From NCBI GenBank assembly GCA_003508835.1, contig PUFA01000012.1, positions 16,658,001-16,722,000 of the forward strand: a stretch of DNA of 64,000 nucleotides. Reading direction: 5' to 3'. Origin of the DNA: Eonycteris spelaea (taxonomy: Eukaryota > Chordata > Mammalia > Chiroptera > Pteropodidae). Below, piece after piece: positions 40,901 through 52,885 of this stretch (position 1 is its first letter; the number at the start of each line of letters is the position of its first letter). The notes under the pieces are model-generated. The model saw only the letters and a list, made by a program, of their open reading frames with translations, did not search any database and was not told where the DNA came from. The position numbers were made by a program, and so were the translations under genes.

Positions 40901-41200
40901 TGGGATCCTTTTTGCCCAACCTGGCTCCCACAAGCTCTATGCAAACTGCTCCAGGAACAAGTGCATGGCTGCCTGCCACAGGGCTAGAGGTGGGGGATGA
41001 GTGTCTGCTGTTGTACTAAGAGCTGAACTTGACTGAAATTAACCACAATTTGCCCTCCAATCCTTCCCCTCGAAGTAGCCAGTCTTAAATAGACTCCAGC
41101 CCTCCAAAATAATCACATCAGACACGTCTGTCCATGCAATAGGCTGGGATATAGATTCCTGGTGCTTCCTGCTCTGTCATCTTCTCCAGGGGCAGTATCC
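37915..41200 (-). mobile_element. minus-strand L1 with internal deletions
   Basis: The 3' end lies near 37915 (ttttattgtggtaaaataga) and late ORF2 runs to 38895 (gttcatccatgtcgtggcac; agaagtggaattgctggatc; agtgatgttgagcatctttt). A different L1 tail interrupts it at 38900-39060. Earlier ORF2 follows at 39065-39840 (caaagaaccagcttttggtt), then ORF1-like at 40300-40450, and a 5' UTR-like end to about 41200 (tgctctgtcatcttctccag). All frames are broken. The gaps between parts suggest deletions or old divergence. Confidence 0.8.
38900..39062 (-). mobile_element. short L1 3' UTR nested in the older L1
   Basis: A T-rich start (reverse of a poly-A tail) precedes tagaagtataattggcatac, caagtgtacaacatagtggt, gatcactgtgataagtctgc and ccatctgtcaccatgc. 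This is the L1 3' UTR type seen in laurasiatherians, cut after about 160 bp, and it splits the surrounding L1. Confidence 0.75.
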
Positions 41201-41994
41201 TGTAATACAGGAGTTTTTGTTGAGCTCTAGAGGAAACTGAAGTATGAAAAGTCACACAAAATACTGTTGAGTTTAGGTTTTAATGCCTTTGTTCTAGGTT
41301 GTGTTGGGGAGGAAAAAAATTTCCTCTATCATTTTAGGTTCTTCGAGCTGGTCTAAGAATTAAATTTGACATGAGACAGATTAATAAGAGAAAATCAAAT
41401 TTCAATTTTATATATATAGTGGCTTCATAAGAATACGAGTCCCAAATAAATCATCAAAGAAGGCAAGTTTTATACTTTTCAGACAACTAAACAATTTTTG
41501 AAGAATTGGCAAAACAGAAGTTTGGGCTTAGAATAGTAAGGTAATAAAGAAATAACAAGTTTTGTTTACACAGCCTTCTCAGCTCTGAATTTCCTAACTC
41601 CAATGATGAGGATGTTTTGTGTGTGATTTCATTTTAATTATCTTTACTGCTTAGTATTGTTTAGATTACAGATTTGTTTAGACTATAGTATTGTTTAAAG
41701 TTTGATTTAGAATCATTTTTGTCATTTAAAAATATTAACATCCTTTTTTTCTCCTTGGTAAACACCATCATATTTTTTCTTATTTCCTTCCTATTATGTT
41801 ACTTAAGTAATAATGTGACCTCCTTATTACAAAAATATGATCCAATTTCATTGAGGAAAAAAAAAAAACTCCCCCCTACAAAAAAAAAAAAAACAAAAAA
41901 ACACAAGGTGGGAAAATGACCTATAACATCACCATTTGGAGAATAACCAATATAAACACTTCAGTGAATATCTTCCCTTTTTTTTCAGTATGGA

Positions 41995-42325
41995 TTTCTT
42001 TCTAAAAAGTCTTTTTTTAAATTTATTTTTCAATTATGGTTGACATACAATATTATATTAATTTTAGATGTCCAACATTGTGATTAGACATTTATATACT
42101 TTACGAAGTGATCACCCTAATAAGTCTAGTACCCATTTGGCACCATACATAATTATTACAATATTATCAACTCCATTTCCTATGCTGTCCTTTATAGCCC
42201 TTGACTGTTTTTATAACTGGAAATTTGTTATATTATATATATAAATTTGTTAATGCCTTTCACCCTTTACACCCATCCTCCTAACCCCCCTTCTATCTGG
42301 CGACCATCAATTTGTTCTGACAGAA
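41995..42325 (-). mobile_element. 5'-truncated L1 3' UTR
   Basis: Begins with a T/A-rich stretch then tatggttgacatacaatatt, gatgtccaacattgtgatta, gtgatcaccctaataagtct and, further in, ctatctggcgaccatcaatt. Same L1 3' end family as 38900, longer by about 170 bp. Confidence 0.8.
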
Positions 42326-42639
42326 TCATTCTTAACCTACTACTTTGTCACTTACTTTCCAATTAATATATTGTATGTTATTGTTAAATGTTCCTATATG
42401 AGAACATTTTTAAAAGTTGCATAATATTCTATTTATGAATGTACTGTACCGCAAGTTACCTAAATCAGCTATCATTAGACATTTAGGATTTGTGTGGATT
42501 GTGTATGTGTGTGTGTGTGCACGTGCACATGCATGTTGCCATTGAATGTGTGATGATTATCTTGGGAGTTATGTTTTTGCATATATCCATAGTTCCTTGG
42601 AATAACTTTCTAGAATTACATTACTAATCTAGGGATAAC

Positions 42640-42862
42640 AACAAAATGAACATTTATCAAGTGCTTACCGTTTGTCAAGCACTGTGCAAAGTGTTTCATC
42701 TGGAATATCACATGTAATCGAATTCTCCAGAAATCATATGAAACAGGTATTATTATCCCCGTTTTATAGACAGGAAACTGAGGCTCAGAGAGCTTTGCTT
42801 TCTGGCCAGGGTTACAGAGGTGCATGCAGGCCTAACAGATACAGAGTCTGGGGCTTTCGATC
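42640..42862 (-). repeat. MIR SINE remnant
   Basis: Well-preserved reverse MIR: gtgcttaccgtttgtcaagc, caggtattattatccccgtt, aggaaactgaggctcagaga, then gggttacagaggtgcatgca. Confidence 0.85.
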
Positions 42863-43549
42863 ATGTCCACTTGCTCTCCAGCACGGCTATGCTGCCTCAC
42901 ACACCTATACCACTTATTTTTATACTCTAAAAATGTCTCCTTTATGTTCCTGTTCCATTTTTTTTTCTGGTGGTGTCTTCCTCTGCTGATCCCATATGCC
43001 ACAGCTTGGTTTTCATCCACACCGTGTGTGTTTTGCCCTTGTATACACCACAGCTTCCTCGGAACAGCCACCGCCTTCCCACTTTTTTCCCTCAAGACGT
43101 TCCGTTTCCTCCACTTCCCACTTCTTGTTCACCCATCTGCTCGAAAAAGACTGGGCGTCTTTCCTGTCTTCTAGTTTCTATATTTGCCTGCTCCTGCTGC
43201 CTGCAGTAGGTGTCGGTTCCCTTGTCTGCTTCCCTTGTGATCTGAGGACATTTACTTGGGAGCTAAGCAGAACTCTACCCTGGTGCTCTTCCCGCCCCAC
43301 TTTTCTCCCAAACCAAGAACCCTGGGGTTTTGATGAGTCTATGGACAAGGACGCCATTGCAGCCTGCTAACAAGCGTTATGAGCATGGTGCCTGGTAGGG
43401 CCAGTGGCCACAACAGTCTGCACATCAGGCTCCAGCCCCCAAAACATAATTATCTGAAGTAAAAATGTAATAGGAAATGAATGGGGAGGAAAGGGAAGCC
43501 TTTCTGCCAGACCTCAGCTTCTGCTCTTCCTCATGCTCTGGCTTCAGCC

Positions 43550-43925
43550 GTGTCATATGCCGTGTCCTGACTCCAACCTCTTTGTTTACTGGATCTTTGC
43601 CTTCTAAAACATCTTCATTCATCATTTCTTCTGAGCTAAGTCCTCCTTCTTCTTTAAGACCCATCAAAAATGCTGCCTCTTCCAGAAAAATCTGCTTTCA
43701 TTTTCACCTCTACAAATTGGAAATCATCTGCCCTCCCCAGAATTGTGCAGGTTCCTTTCCTCTCTCGTACTTTGTACAGAATTTGCCTTACCTCTAGGCT
43801 CTATATACAGGTACGTACGTCCTTCTAAATGTGTAGAGGTCTTTCATGTCTCATTCATGTCCCACAAGGCCTAACACAATATAAACAAATATTTGTGTCG
43901 AATAAGTGAATAAATAATGAACTAC
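43550..43925 (+). mobile_element. L2-like LINE 3' end
   Basis: Has ctttaagacccatcaaaaat, tgctgcctcttccagaaaaa, then a tail cacaaggcctaacacaatat and caaatatttgtgtcgaataa, the L2 order. Confidence 0.6.
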
Positions 43926-44399
43926 AAAAGCTTGTCTTGTTAACCAAGATATAGCCGAAAAACATGGAAGAATTTAACAAAATTGATATATAAATCCATA
44001 TATTATAAAATAATTTAAACTACTGAGATGTATAGCATTTGAGTAGAAGCATAATGATGCCTCAACTATTTGGGGGTGAATGATGGTGGAAGCACCACTT
44101 TTTAAAAGGCAAATTCAAAAAAAAACATTTCTTAAGATAGGGTCAGAACAAAAATCATTCAGCAAACAAAACAGAACACAGCCAATTACACCCGAATCTT
44201 TTTAAAGGAAAACAATTTAGTAAACAATTTGCAGTTAGGATTTAACGTTGGAAGGACCATAGTAATTAAGCATAAGAACTAATGTGTACACAGGGAAGAG
44301 ATGGGAGTAGTGGGCCAAGGTACTTGATTTCTCAAATATCTGTCTAAATCTTGGCATTCACTTCCAGAGAATTTGGCTTACAAAGGAGATTATATGGTT

Positions 44400-44500
44400 A
44401 AGGTAGGCAATAGAGAATCTACTTCACAGGTTTGTTGTAAGGATTAAGTTAATACAGGCAAAGCTCAGTGTCTAGAATGTCATAATCACTACAAAAGTGT
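44400..44500 (+). repeat. MIR 3' fragment
   Basis: Shows tacttcacaggtttgttgta, aggattaagttaatacaggc and aaagctcagtgtctagaatg, the MIR 3' third. Confidence 0.7.
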
Positions 44501-44814
44501 TAGATGCTGGGTGGTTTTCTCTCCTCATCTTCCGGTCGTTCCCTACACAACTGCTAAGTACACTGTGTTGCACACAGGGGTCTGCGTATGACCTTCTTCA
44601 CAATCCTCCATCAGTGTCTTGCCTTGCACATCAATTTGCTATCCAGAACCTAAGACAGTGATGGGCTCTCAAGCCCTAATTAATCTTTCTGGGCTAAGCC
44701 ACATAAAGATTTTAAAATCAGAAACCAGTGTTTTCCAACAGTGAATGATAAAACTCTGTATTTACAATCTGTTTCACTGTTTTGACCTGGTTATTAAATT
44801 TTTTTTTAATGAAA

Positions 44815-45020
44815 GGATAAATGCCTTTATTGACTACCTACTCTATGCAAGATACTCTCCATGGTATTCTCATTTTGTTTTTTCCCCCAATCCTGCTAGG
44901 TGGGGTGAGGGCACCAAGAAATTAAGGAACTTGTCCAAAATTATACAGCTAGTAACTAGCAGAAAGTGCATTTGAACCCACGTGTGTTTACTTCAGAATT
45001 TCATCCTGTTCTACTATACT
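44815..45020 (-). repeat. MIR SINE remnant
   Basis: Reverse MIR: ttattgactacctactctat, aattaaggaacttgtccaaa, attatacagctagtaactag and agtgcatttgaacccacgtg. Confidence 0.8.
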
Positions 45021-45059
45021 CCCTACTGTAATGGAAAACAGGATATATGTGCAAAAGTA

Positions 45060-45245
45060 AATACAGTTAACCCTCACTTAACATCATCAATTGGTTCTGC
45101 AACTTTAAGTGAAACAACATATAATGAAACCAATTTTACCATAGGTTAATTGATGCAAACAAGAGTTAAGTTCCTATGACATCTCATCAACTTTATAAGA
45201 AAAAAGATATTGAACAAAAAGCTATTAATTGAGGACCTGCTGTAT
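45060..45245. repeat. unassigned ancient interspersed repeat
   Basis: Sequence beginning acagttaaccctcacttaac and containing ctttaagtgaaacaacatat and accaattttaccataggtta matches a family I remember from mammalian genomes but cannot name. Strand and class are uncertain. Confidence 0.5.
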
Positions 45246-46659
45246 AATAAACATTTCTCTTCAGTGTCTTATTTATACATAAAAATTACACTAACTGGTT
45301 GTTTTCACAAAACCCCAAGGCAATTAGCCAAGCATTTGTTTTTCATTACAGAGGACCAGTTTAGTGAAAACAAAGACTAAAGCTGTCAGTGTTTAAAGCA
45401 TGTTAGCCGGGAAGAGTGTGGAGCAAGAGGAGCTAAAATAAAAATGTAAAGTCAGTTCCCACAACTTTAGAAGCTTGATTCTTGGCTCTTTCTTTTATCT
45501 GTAATTATATAATATAGTGAAGAATAAATGACAAGCCACCCTTTTGCCTCCAAGTGATTCCATTTCTATTTATAAAGTCTGAGTGATAGTGGAAGGGTTA
45601 GGGAATGTTTTAAGATTAAGCAAACTCTAGAGAAATAATACACTGGATTTCTAACTTCCAAATGAAAGAAGTTCTTGGACCCCTCAATCTGTTTAACCAG
45701 AATGCTCTTCTTATCTCACATACTGGGTCTTTCTGTGAACTTTCCTTTGACAAAAAGATTTAAATGAATGAGAGTCGCCATTTTCTACCAATAGATTCCA
45801 TTCGTGTTGAGGTTTGCTTGAGCTTTAGGCAAGCAAGATTCTCTTCACTTTCCACCAGAGCCCCAAGCAAAACTGCTGACTTGGAAAACTGTTCTTACAT
45901 TTGCACGCACTTACGCACCAAGTGCTTTGGGGCTGCCACACTCTCAGAGCTTCCCCATACCCTTGTGCAAACTGCGCACTGCACAATTTAGAGGGCATCG
46001 ATCCCAGCACATTTTTATTATAATTTTCCTACTAGCACAGTAAAGTGTTTGGAGGAAGAGACCTCCCTTGAGCTGCATAGTTCCCTCCAGCTGTCCAAAG
46101 CCTCACCACCAACAGGCCTGGCCTATCTCCTCTGAAGCTCTTCCCTCCCAGCTTTTAAAATCAAACATACTGGATAAAATAAATCCATTTAGATAGGAAT
46201 GACTGCCAGGGATTAAAATTCCCGAGGGCTTTTACATTTTAGAGGTGATTGCTTAATCCAAATTAAACTAATACAAAGAGTAAATAAAGAAGATGTTTTC
46301 AAGCCCAGAGGCAGTGCATTCCTACTGCCATTTGTCTACTCTGGGCTGTCAGCACCCCGGTTGGAAGTCACATGCAAGGGAAAAACTCCAGCCACACCTG
46401 GGCCCCCTCCTTTAAACACACTGCCAAGCTGTCACCTCAGTACAGTTCTGGACTCATTCAGTTGGGTTTGTACCTGTAACACGTTGAAAAGATGGTTTGT
46501 TCAGTAGAAGGGACAGGAGGCAGGGATTGGGATTTCCAGAGCAGTTACTCAAAAGTCTACTCTAGTAATTTATATAACTTTCTTATTACAACTACAAGTT
46601 TATAGGCATCTTGAGCGCAAAGTGTCTGACTTGTACCTTCTCCAGAGAGTGCTGAATTT

Positions 46660-46780
46660 TGGTCCATGTTGGACAGAGGATTACATGAGGTTACAAGACT
46701 TGTAAATGGCAGAATCAGAAATAGAACTCAAATGTCCTTATGCCATATACCAGTTAGCGTTCTTTCCGTTCTACCACTGT
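46660..46780 (-). repeat. MIR fragment
   Basis: Reverse MIR 5' half: ggttacaagacttgtaaatg, gcagaatcagaaatagaact, then gttctttccgttctaccact. Confidence 0.65.
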
Positions 46781-47290
46781 TTCAGTTCATCTGTTGCTGC
46801 ATCACAAACCACTCCAAAAGTCCACTCCTTAAAACAATAGCACTGTTATTTCTCGTAGGTTCCAGGTCAGGCGTTTGGCCAAGGCTTGGTTGGCCTGTTC
46901 TTCTGTTCCAGGTGATGTTGATAGAGTCCCTCACTTGAGTGGCATTAGAGGGACTGAACTGAAAGGTCCCGTAAGGCTTCACACGTCAGCGCTTCTCCTT
47001 TGGCCTCTTTCCATATTTCCTCTCCTCTCTCAGTATTCTAGCCTGAGCTTCTTTACAACATGGCAGCTGTCTTCCTCTGGTGGAAGCAGAAGTAAGCAGA
47101 AGTTGGCAAGCCTCTTACACTTGCCCAAAACTGGCACAGTTTGACATCTGATGCGTTCTTTGGAGCAAGGCAAGTCACAAGGCCAGCCTAGGTTTAAGGA
47201 GAGGGCAAATAGATTCTGCCTCATGAGTAGAACAGCATGTACAGTGAGTGAAGGAATTGATGGTGGCCATCTTTGGAGACTAACCATAGC
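46781..47290 (-). mobile_element. MLT1-like MaLR LTR
   Basis: Reverse LTR landmarks: gttgctgcatcacaaaccac, ccttaaaacaatagcactgt, acatggcagctgtcttcctc, aaactggcacagtttgacat and caaggcaagtcacaaggcca. Solitary and degraded. The short ORFs here are chance readings. Confidence 0.6.
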
Positions 47291-48699
47291 CATAGTCAAC
47301 CAACGCGTAGCCTTCTTCCTCCAATTCCTGCAGTGTCTTGATAGAACAGGGAAACTCAGGCCTGTGCAAAAACAAAGGGGAAAAAAAGAAAAAATACCCT
47401 GAAATACCCCCATCTTTTTCCACCTTCAACCCTAGCCACAGAGTTGGGAAGGTGGCACCACCTCCCCACCAGCCCTGCGTCATTCCTGCTTCTGGTTGCC
47501 TTTGTCTTTATGCATATCAGAGGAGAGGCTGCTGCACATTGTGGATCAAGATCATGGTTAATCCTTCAGTGGGCACTTCTCAATAATTATAGAGCTACCG
47601 CTCTGTTTCTGTGTCAAGTGTTTAAATGCATATTCCTAAGGGCTCATTCTTCAGGCAGCTGTTGGAAACAGAACTTTTCAGTACTGCATATGTGTGTTGC
47701 TAAAATGAATACACCTACAAGAACCTTTTCAACTGTTAATTCCCTCTATAAGTCCAATTATATTTAGTCTCTAAGGAAAAGCATATCCCAGTAGGTTTCC
47801 CATCCCTTCTTTTTAATGACATAGGATTTTATGTGGAAGACAAGCATCTAAAACAGAAGAATCAATTTTCTAGCCTGTCCCAGCTCTGGTAACATCTTTA
47901 TTTTGCATTCTAGCTAACGTTTAAAATATCCTACTTAATGAGGATTATTCTCGTTCCCTGAGAAAAACCTTAATCCTCCAAATATTCCTGGAAGTTTTTG
48001 CATGTATTATTTTTTTTCCTAAAAGGAAAAAAAAAAAAAAACAGGCTTTATCCTTTTGTTACAGTTAGATTGTCTGTACCATTTAATAATTTACTCACCC
48101 AGAGTTTTCCTAGAAACAATCACATAAATAAAATGCTCTGTGTCACACGAGAAGAGAATGTGAGAACAGCTATTTATGGGCTGCAGGAGCAAAACTTTTC
48201 CAAGTGCTTTGGGGAAATCTCACTTTTTAAGAGAGTATCATTGTCTGGAAAGTGATAAGATTTGTCTTACACAAATGGAAATTTTTGGTTTCCCAGATGT
48301 GTGCGAGAGAAAATGTAATGTTTTTGTACAAACTGCCTCGGGAGTTTGGTTCACAAAAATCCAATTTACTCCCCCAATTTGTGTGGCTCAATAGTTACTG
48401 GATATATTTTAGGTACTTTTTTATACAAGGTTGTGTGATTAAACATTTACACGTGACACAAAGCTAGCATTCAATTAGGAAAAGTCCAGATTTTTTTAAA
48501 ACCTCTATTTTATCCTTTTTTTATTTTATTGGTAGCAGTAGTGGTGGGTTTGCTCTTGAGTATTTGCTGTTTTCCTTTGTTTTATCCAGTACTGAAAAGA
48601 CGTTGTGCCTCTTTAAAATAGACCAGATCATTTGAAGAATTTGGGGGATTTTATATGAATGTCTTCTTAATTTCCATATCTTTACTCCCTTGATTTTAG

Positions 48700-48799
48700 G
48701 AGGAGGATTTAGAAGCCCAGATTTCCTTCCTTCAGGGACAGCTAAATGACCTGGATGCCATGTGCAAATACTGTGCAAAGGTGATGGACACTCATCTTG
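48700..48799 (+). CDS. TBC1D5: TBC1D5 internal coding exon, start of helical segment
   Basis: The acceptor is ttgattttag and the donor is CTTG followed by gtgagtg. The exon enters in phase 0 and leaves in phase 1. The 100 nt encode EEDLEAQISFLQGQLNDLDA and then MCKYCAKVMDTHL. Human has EEELEAQ at the start, as I recall, so Glu-to-Asp is the only difference I notice. Regularly spaced Leu and Ile residues suggest an amphipathic helix or short coiled coil, the best-conserved part of the C-terminal half. The long intron before it (about 27 kb) carries most of the L1 sequence in this window. Confidence 0.97.
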
Positions 48800-48824
48800 G
48801 TGAGTGAACTACTTTGGCCTGGGA

Positions 48825-49075
48825 ATAATAATAGTCATAACAATAGTAGACACCAGACCCCGTGTTAAGCTCATTATATGAATTATCTCATGTGATCCTC
48901 ACAGCAGCCCTAATGGCAGGAATACTGTCAACTATCCCCACTGTACAAATGAGGAAACTGAAGCACAGAGAGATTAATAAAATTTCCCAAGATTATATCA
49001 CGAGTAACTAGAGAAGAAATTCAAAATCAAGCACTCTGACTATAGATTTCAGCTCTTAGCTACTACTCTGCCCTT
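48825..49075 (-). repeat. MIR SINE remnant 30 bp after an exon
   Basis: Reverse MIR: acaatagtagacaccagacc, tgaattatctcatgtgatcc, caaatgaggaaactgaagca and a degraded end. It starts about 25 bp inside the intron, downstream of the 48700-48799 exon donor. Confidence 0.8.
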
Positions 49076-49942
49076 TCTATCTCTCTGCCTCAAACCAAAA
49101 TAAAATGTTGAGCTTTCAAGGTCAAATAGTCAGCTTTACTATTATGCAAACTGTGATCACTAATGTGACAATGCTTTCTTTATTTTTTTAAATATATTTT
49201 TAACCACCCACCTGAAATGCATGTCAGCACCGCATGACTGTAATTCTGACCATGTTTATATTCTAAGAAATATCCTGGTTTGAAGTACAATGTACATATG
49301 AGGCATACCTGTGTCACCTTAGAAGGTCCTCGGGCACTACTCTCTCTACATTTGTGGAAGTTCTGTATTTTGTATTAGAAATGGTGTTACTTCAGTAATT
49401 CCATGCTGCTTGAAAAAGCCTTTATAATGCATATTGTTGCTATTTTTTCAGCGTACTTATGAACATCCTTTCTTCCTCCATTCTTCAATGTCTAGCATTT
49501 GTAGTTTCAGGACAAATTAGGAAAATAAGAAATGTACTCTAATGGAAGTAGCCAATATGTTGCTCTGTGAGTGTGAAGAAATGGCAATACTAAGTATTAT
49601 AAGACACGAAGATGCATCCCACCTATGAGGGGAAACCAGAGAGAACCCACCAAGGCCCCTTCCCACTGACAGAGGCCGTAAAAGTAGCCCAGCCCTGGGG
49701 CCATCACTGAAGGTCAAGTCTCTGCCTCAGGCTACGTCAGTCTCTCACCCTGTTAAGTCATAAGTCCATTGCGTGTGACCAGAATGGCTGTCGTTTGGGT
49801 GTTGCCTAAACATCCTTGCCTCTAGTGAGAAATAAATGTTTTCCTATGGATTTCGAGAGATGCTGACCTAAGTGGCTGGCTGCCTACCATATCTTATTAG
49901 CCATATGGCTAGGCCCTGTTTTATTCTCAACCTTATTTCTAG

Positions 49943-49987
49943 AGAAAAGCGTTCAAGAGGAAGGAACAGCAGAAGAAACCCTGATAG
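49943..49987 (+). CDS. candidate 45-nt cassette exon of TBC1D5 (unproven)
   Basis: A pyrimidine-rich stretch ends in atttctag at 49942, and a gt donor (gtgatc) starts at 49988. The 45 nt between are a multiple of three. Joined to the preceding exon (ending in one base, G) and the next exon (starting TA), they read EKSVQEEGTAEETLI and restore the Val codon, with no stop. The insert is acidic and would fall inside the predicted helical segment between DTHL and VNIQDV. I do not remember such an exon in the main human isoforms. The donor is weak beyond GT, and a chance match is possible. This is inference from phase, length and splice-site shape only. Confidence 0.4.
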
Positions 49988-50224
49988 GTGATCGAAGGGT
50001 AATATCTCTCATCACAATGAGAAAAGTTACCTTTGTCACATCTGACTCCATCCCTTTAAAACTATGTTTATTTATATGTTTCTTTATGATTATTTTTCTA
50101 TAAACTAAGTTTACATGAATCTCATAGCATCATACTTTAAAATGCATCAAAAAGAAGTAATGAGATACTTTATATATAAATGACTAATATATATTATATA
50201 ACTAATTTTAGTTAATTAATTTTA

Positions 50225-50226
<2 letters not shown>

Positions 50227-50256
<30 letters not shown>
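50227..50256 (+). repeat. (GT)15 microsatellite
   Basis: Perfect GT dinucleotide run, followed by acacacgtgtg, 240 nt downstream of the candidate exon donor at 49988. Confidence 0.98.
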
Positions 50257-50258
<2 letters not shown>

Positions 50259-51269
50259 ACACGTGTGATTTCTTATTTCATTTTTGTTTGTTTTGTTTTG
50301 TTTCTCTGGCTACTTGGGTGACCTTTGCATTACTTGATTTGGGTTTTGACCAAAGCAGAACAACGAAGTGACCAAGAGAAAGATATACTGGAACTCTAGA
50401 AAATCCCATTAGGAAATTTCCAAGTTTTGGTCCACATAGCAGACTTTAAGGCAGCTTTACTTAAGCCTCAGAGTTTTCAAACAGCTTTTGCTTCAATTTT
50501 GGTCTTCCAGTAAGCAGTAAAAGAGCATTTTCTCGTTGTAGGGGAAGAAGAAACACTTTAATTAAAGAAAAGCCTATACCAGCTGTGAATTTTCAACTAA
50601 CCACAAAACTAGACTTGTTTTTGTGTGTACGTTTCACTTTCAGCCATAATCCCTTCACATAGCTGTTGACCTCTTTTGGCCAGATAAATAGCATGACTGC
50701 ATTTTTAAAGTGGGGTTGAGAGATGCTACAAAGAATTCCTGGCCCCAGGGCCCACAGATATATTTCATCTCATCTGCAGTATTATAGAATTGGTTTATTA
50801 AAGGGTATTTCTGTGTTGTAGGCAATTTTGAGTCTATGCAAAAATTTTAGGAAAACACAGATCTTGTGACTTATACTTCCTTTAAAAATGACTTTAATTT
50901 CATAGTGTTTTTTCCATATGTTTTCCGTTTTTCCTGATTATTAAAGTATAACATTGGAACAACTGAACTATCCATTAGGAAGTGACTGAGTATAATATAA
51001 TAATGTAATCTTTGTAAAGATTAAAGGACTTTTTTATTTAGTAACATAAGGAAATGTTCATGATACATTATTACTGAGAAAAGCAGGTGCAGAAGAGTAT
51101 ATATTTGATGTGAAAATAACTATTTAACAGTGGTTGCCTAGGTGAAAGGAAGATTATAGAGGGACTTTCCAAGGGACCTAATCTTCTATGCTTAGAAAAT
51201 GCATGCATGGTTTAAATGCATGTAACTAGCACCTGGGAGTCAATCTTTATACTGCAGGCAAGAGTCAGC

Positions 51270-51490
51270 TGTCAGAGAGCCTGGAGTGATACCTGAGAGA
51301 ATCATGTGGCATCAGACACAAGGTTATAACCAGGCTCTATCACTTCTTAGCTCGGCTTGGTTATGATCGTGTCCTCTTATATAAAATGGAGATAAAATTA
51401 TCCCTCTTGCCCGTTGTTGCCAAGATAATGTATTTTTAAAGCCCAGCACAAGGCATGGCCCAGAGTAGGTATTCAGCACAAATCCTCTCC
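51270..51490 (+). repeat. MIR SINE remnant
   Basis: MIR plus order: gagagcctggagtgatacct, accaggctctatcacttctt, cctcttatataaaatggaga and acaaggcatggcccagagta. Confidence 0.75.
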
Positions 51491-51529
51491 TCTTTCCCCT
51501 TAACTCTTAGCTGTCCCTTCTCAGGGAAG

Positions 51530-51640
51530 GTCCTGAGAGATTAATCCAGCCCATGGTCAGACAGCTGAGTGGTGACTTGTCTAGGGCCTCACAACTAGTT
51601 ATGGGAGAGCTAGGACCAATGCTTCATTGCCCAACACCTA
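51530..51640 (-). repeat. MIR-like fragment
   Basis: Weak reverse MIR: tccagcccatggtcagacag, cttgtctagggcctcacaac, tagttatgggagagctagga. Confidence 0.5.
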
Positions 51641-52699
51641 ACTGAATATTCTTTTATCTTATGATGCAAAAAGATGTTGAAATTTTGGATATATTTATTC
51701 TAAGGTTATGTGTGTGCACTCTTTGAATGAGAATAGCTTTATCAGAACTGAATGATGCAAATGCACTTACTGATGTGAGCATCGCAGAGGCTCCCTTTTA
51801 CACTGGGCCATGGTGTGAGCTGTGACCTCTGCCTCAGAAACTTCTGAGTTATTTCTTCGCATCCTTTCCTAATGTTAATTATTTTCACTAAGTTCTTTTC
51901 ATTTCAAGAACATTCTGTATCACCCTGCATTTTCATCAGACATGTAATAATATCTTAACATGTCAAGTACCGCTCAAGGCTATTATTATAACTGATAGAA
52001 CAAATATAGAGAAAGCTTCTCAGTTAAAAATTATATAAAGGATTTGTTCAAATGGTCCTTTAATTATAGAGGCAATTAAAAAACAGATTATCAGTATTTC
52101 CTTATGGATCTGGAACTCAAAACTGAAAGTGTATTTTATCAAAACTCTTTCAAAATTCTAATTTTATTACCTCCACAGAATTGAACTATTTGGATTCAAA
52201 GATTTAGAGACAAGAATTAAAAATAAGTGTTTTATTAAATCTAAATTTTTCCTGTCAACTTCAGAAGACTTCTTTTTTATGTGTTCATTTTTCCGTTGCT
52301 ATAGTTACACCCCTTCCTGTCATCCTGACAGTTGAGTTGAAAGCCATTGACAGTACTGTATTAACCCAGTGGCTGAGCCCAGGATATTTTTAGATTTGCA
52401 GTACTTCACACATAATTGCACGTGGGTGAGCAGCCTACACTTCTCTGCTCTGTGAGCAGCTGGGCTGAGCAGCCAGCTGTTTATAGGGAGTATGAGCTGT
52501 TCACCTTGCTGGCCTCTGAGGCCCACACCTGCCTGCTCCCAATGGAGGTATTTCCATCATTCGTTCAGTATTTAGACACTGGTTTCCAGCAGCTCGCCCT
52601 TTCTTTGGTCGTTCATATTAGCAATGGGAGGATTAAGTGCAATACAGTGAGGAAAATTAGGTTTCCTATGCTGTTCTTGAGAGTACCTATAGCTCAAGG

Positions 52700-52885
52700 G
52701 ATCTTAGAAGGTTAAAGATGTGAAACCCCGTAAAGTCATCTCGGCTGCTCTTCACTTGACTGATGAGGAAATCAAGGCCCAGAAGGATGAGTGGCACATA
52801 GCTAGCTGGCACCAGGAGTCCAGACTCAAATCCAGTCCTTGGCTTCTCTGTCACTGATGCTTCTGCTAAGGCCACACTTGAATCA
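52700..52885 (-). repeat. MIR SINE remnant
   Basis: Reverse MIR: actgatgaggaaatcaaggc, gtggcacatagctagctggc, ccaggagtccagactcaaat. Confidence 0.75.

Larger units (their letters stand above)
21381..48699 (+). other. long TBC1D5 intron
   Basis: This 27.3-kb intron holds the L1, HAL1, LTR, MER20, MIR and L2-like copies listed separately. Stretches with no recognised repeat are 21381-23465, 26290-32700, 33985-34430, 34530-36865, 42865-43545, 45250-46655 and 47295-48699. Positions 41340-41600 resemble part of an old LTR or DNA-transposon relic that I cannot name. No convincing exon was seen. Confidence 0.7.

Noticed and set aside
49943..49998. Longer 56-nt version of the candidate microexon using gtaata at 49999
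   Set aside because: Length 56 would shift the reading frame of the next exon, so the 45-nt version is preferred.
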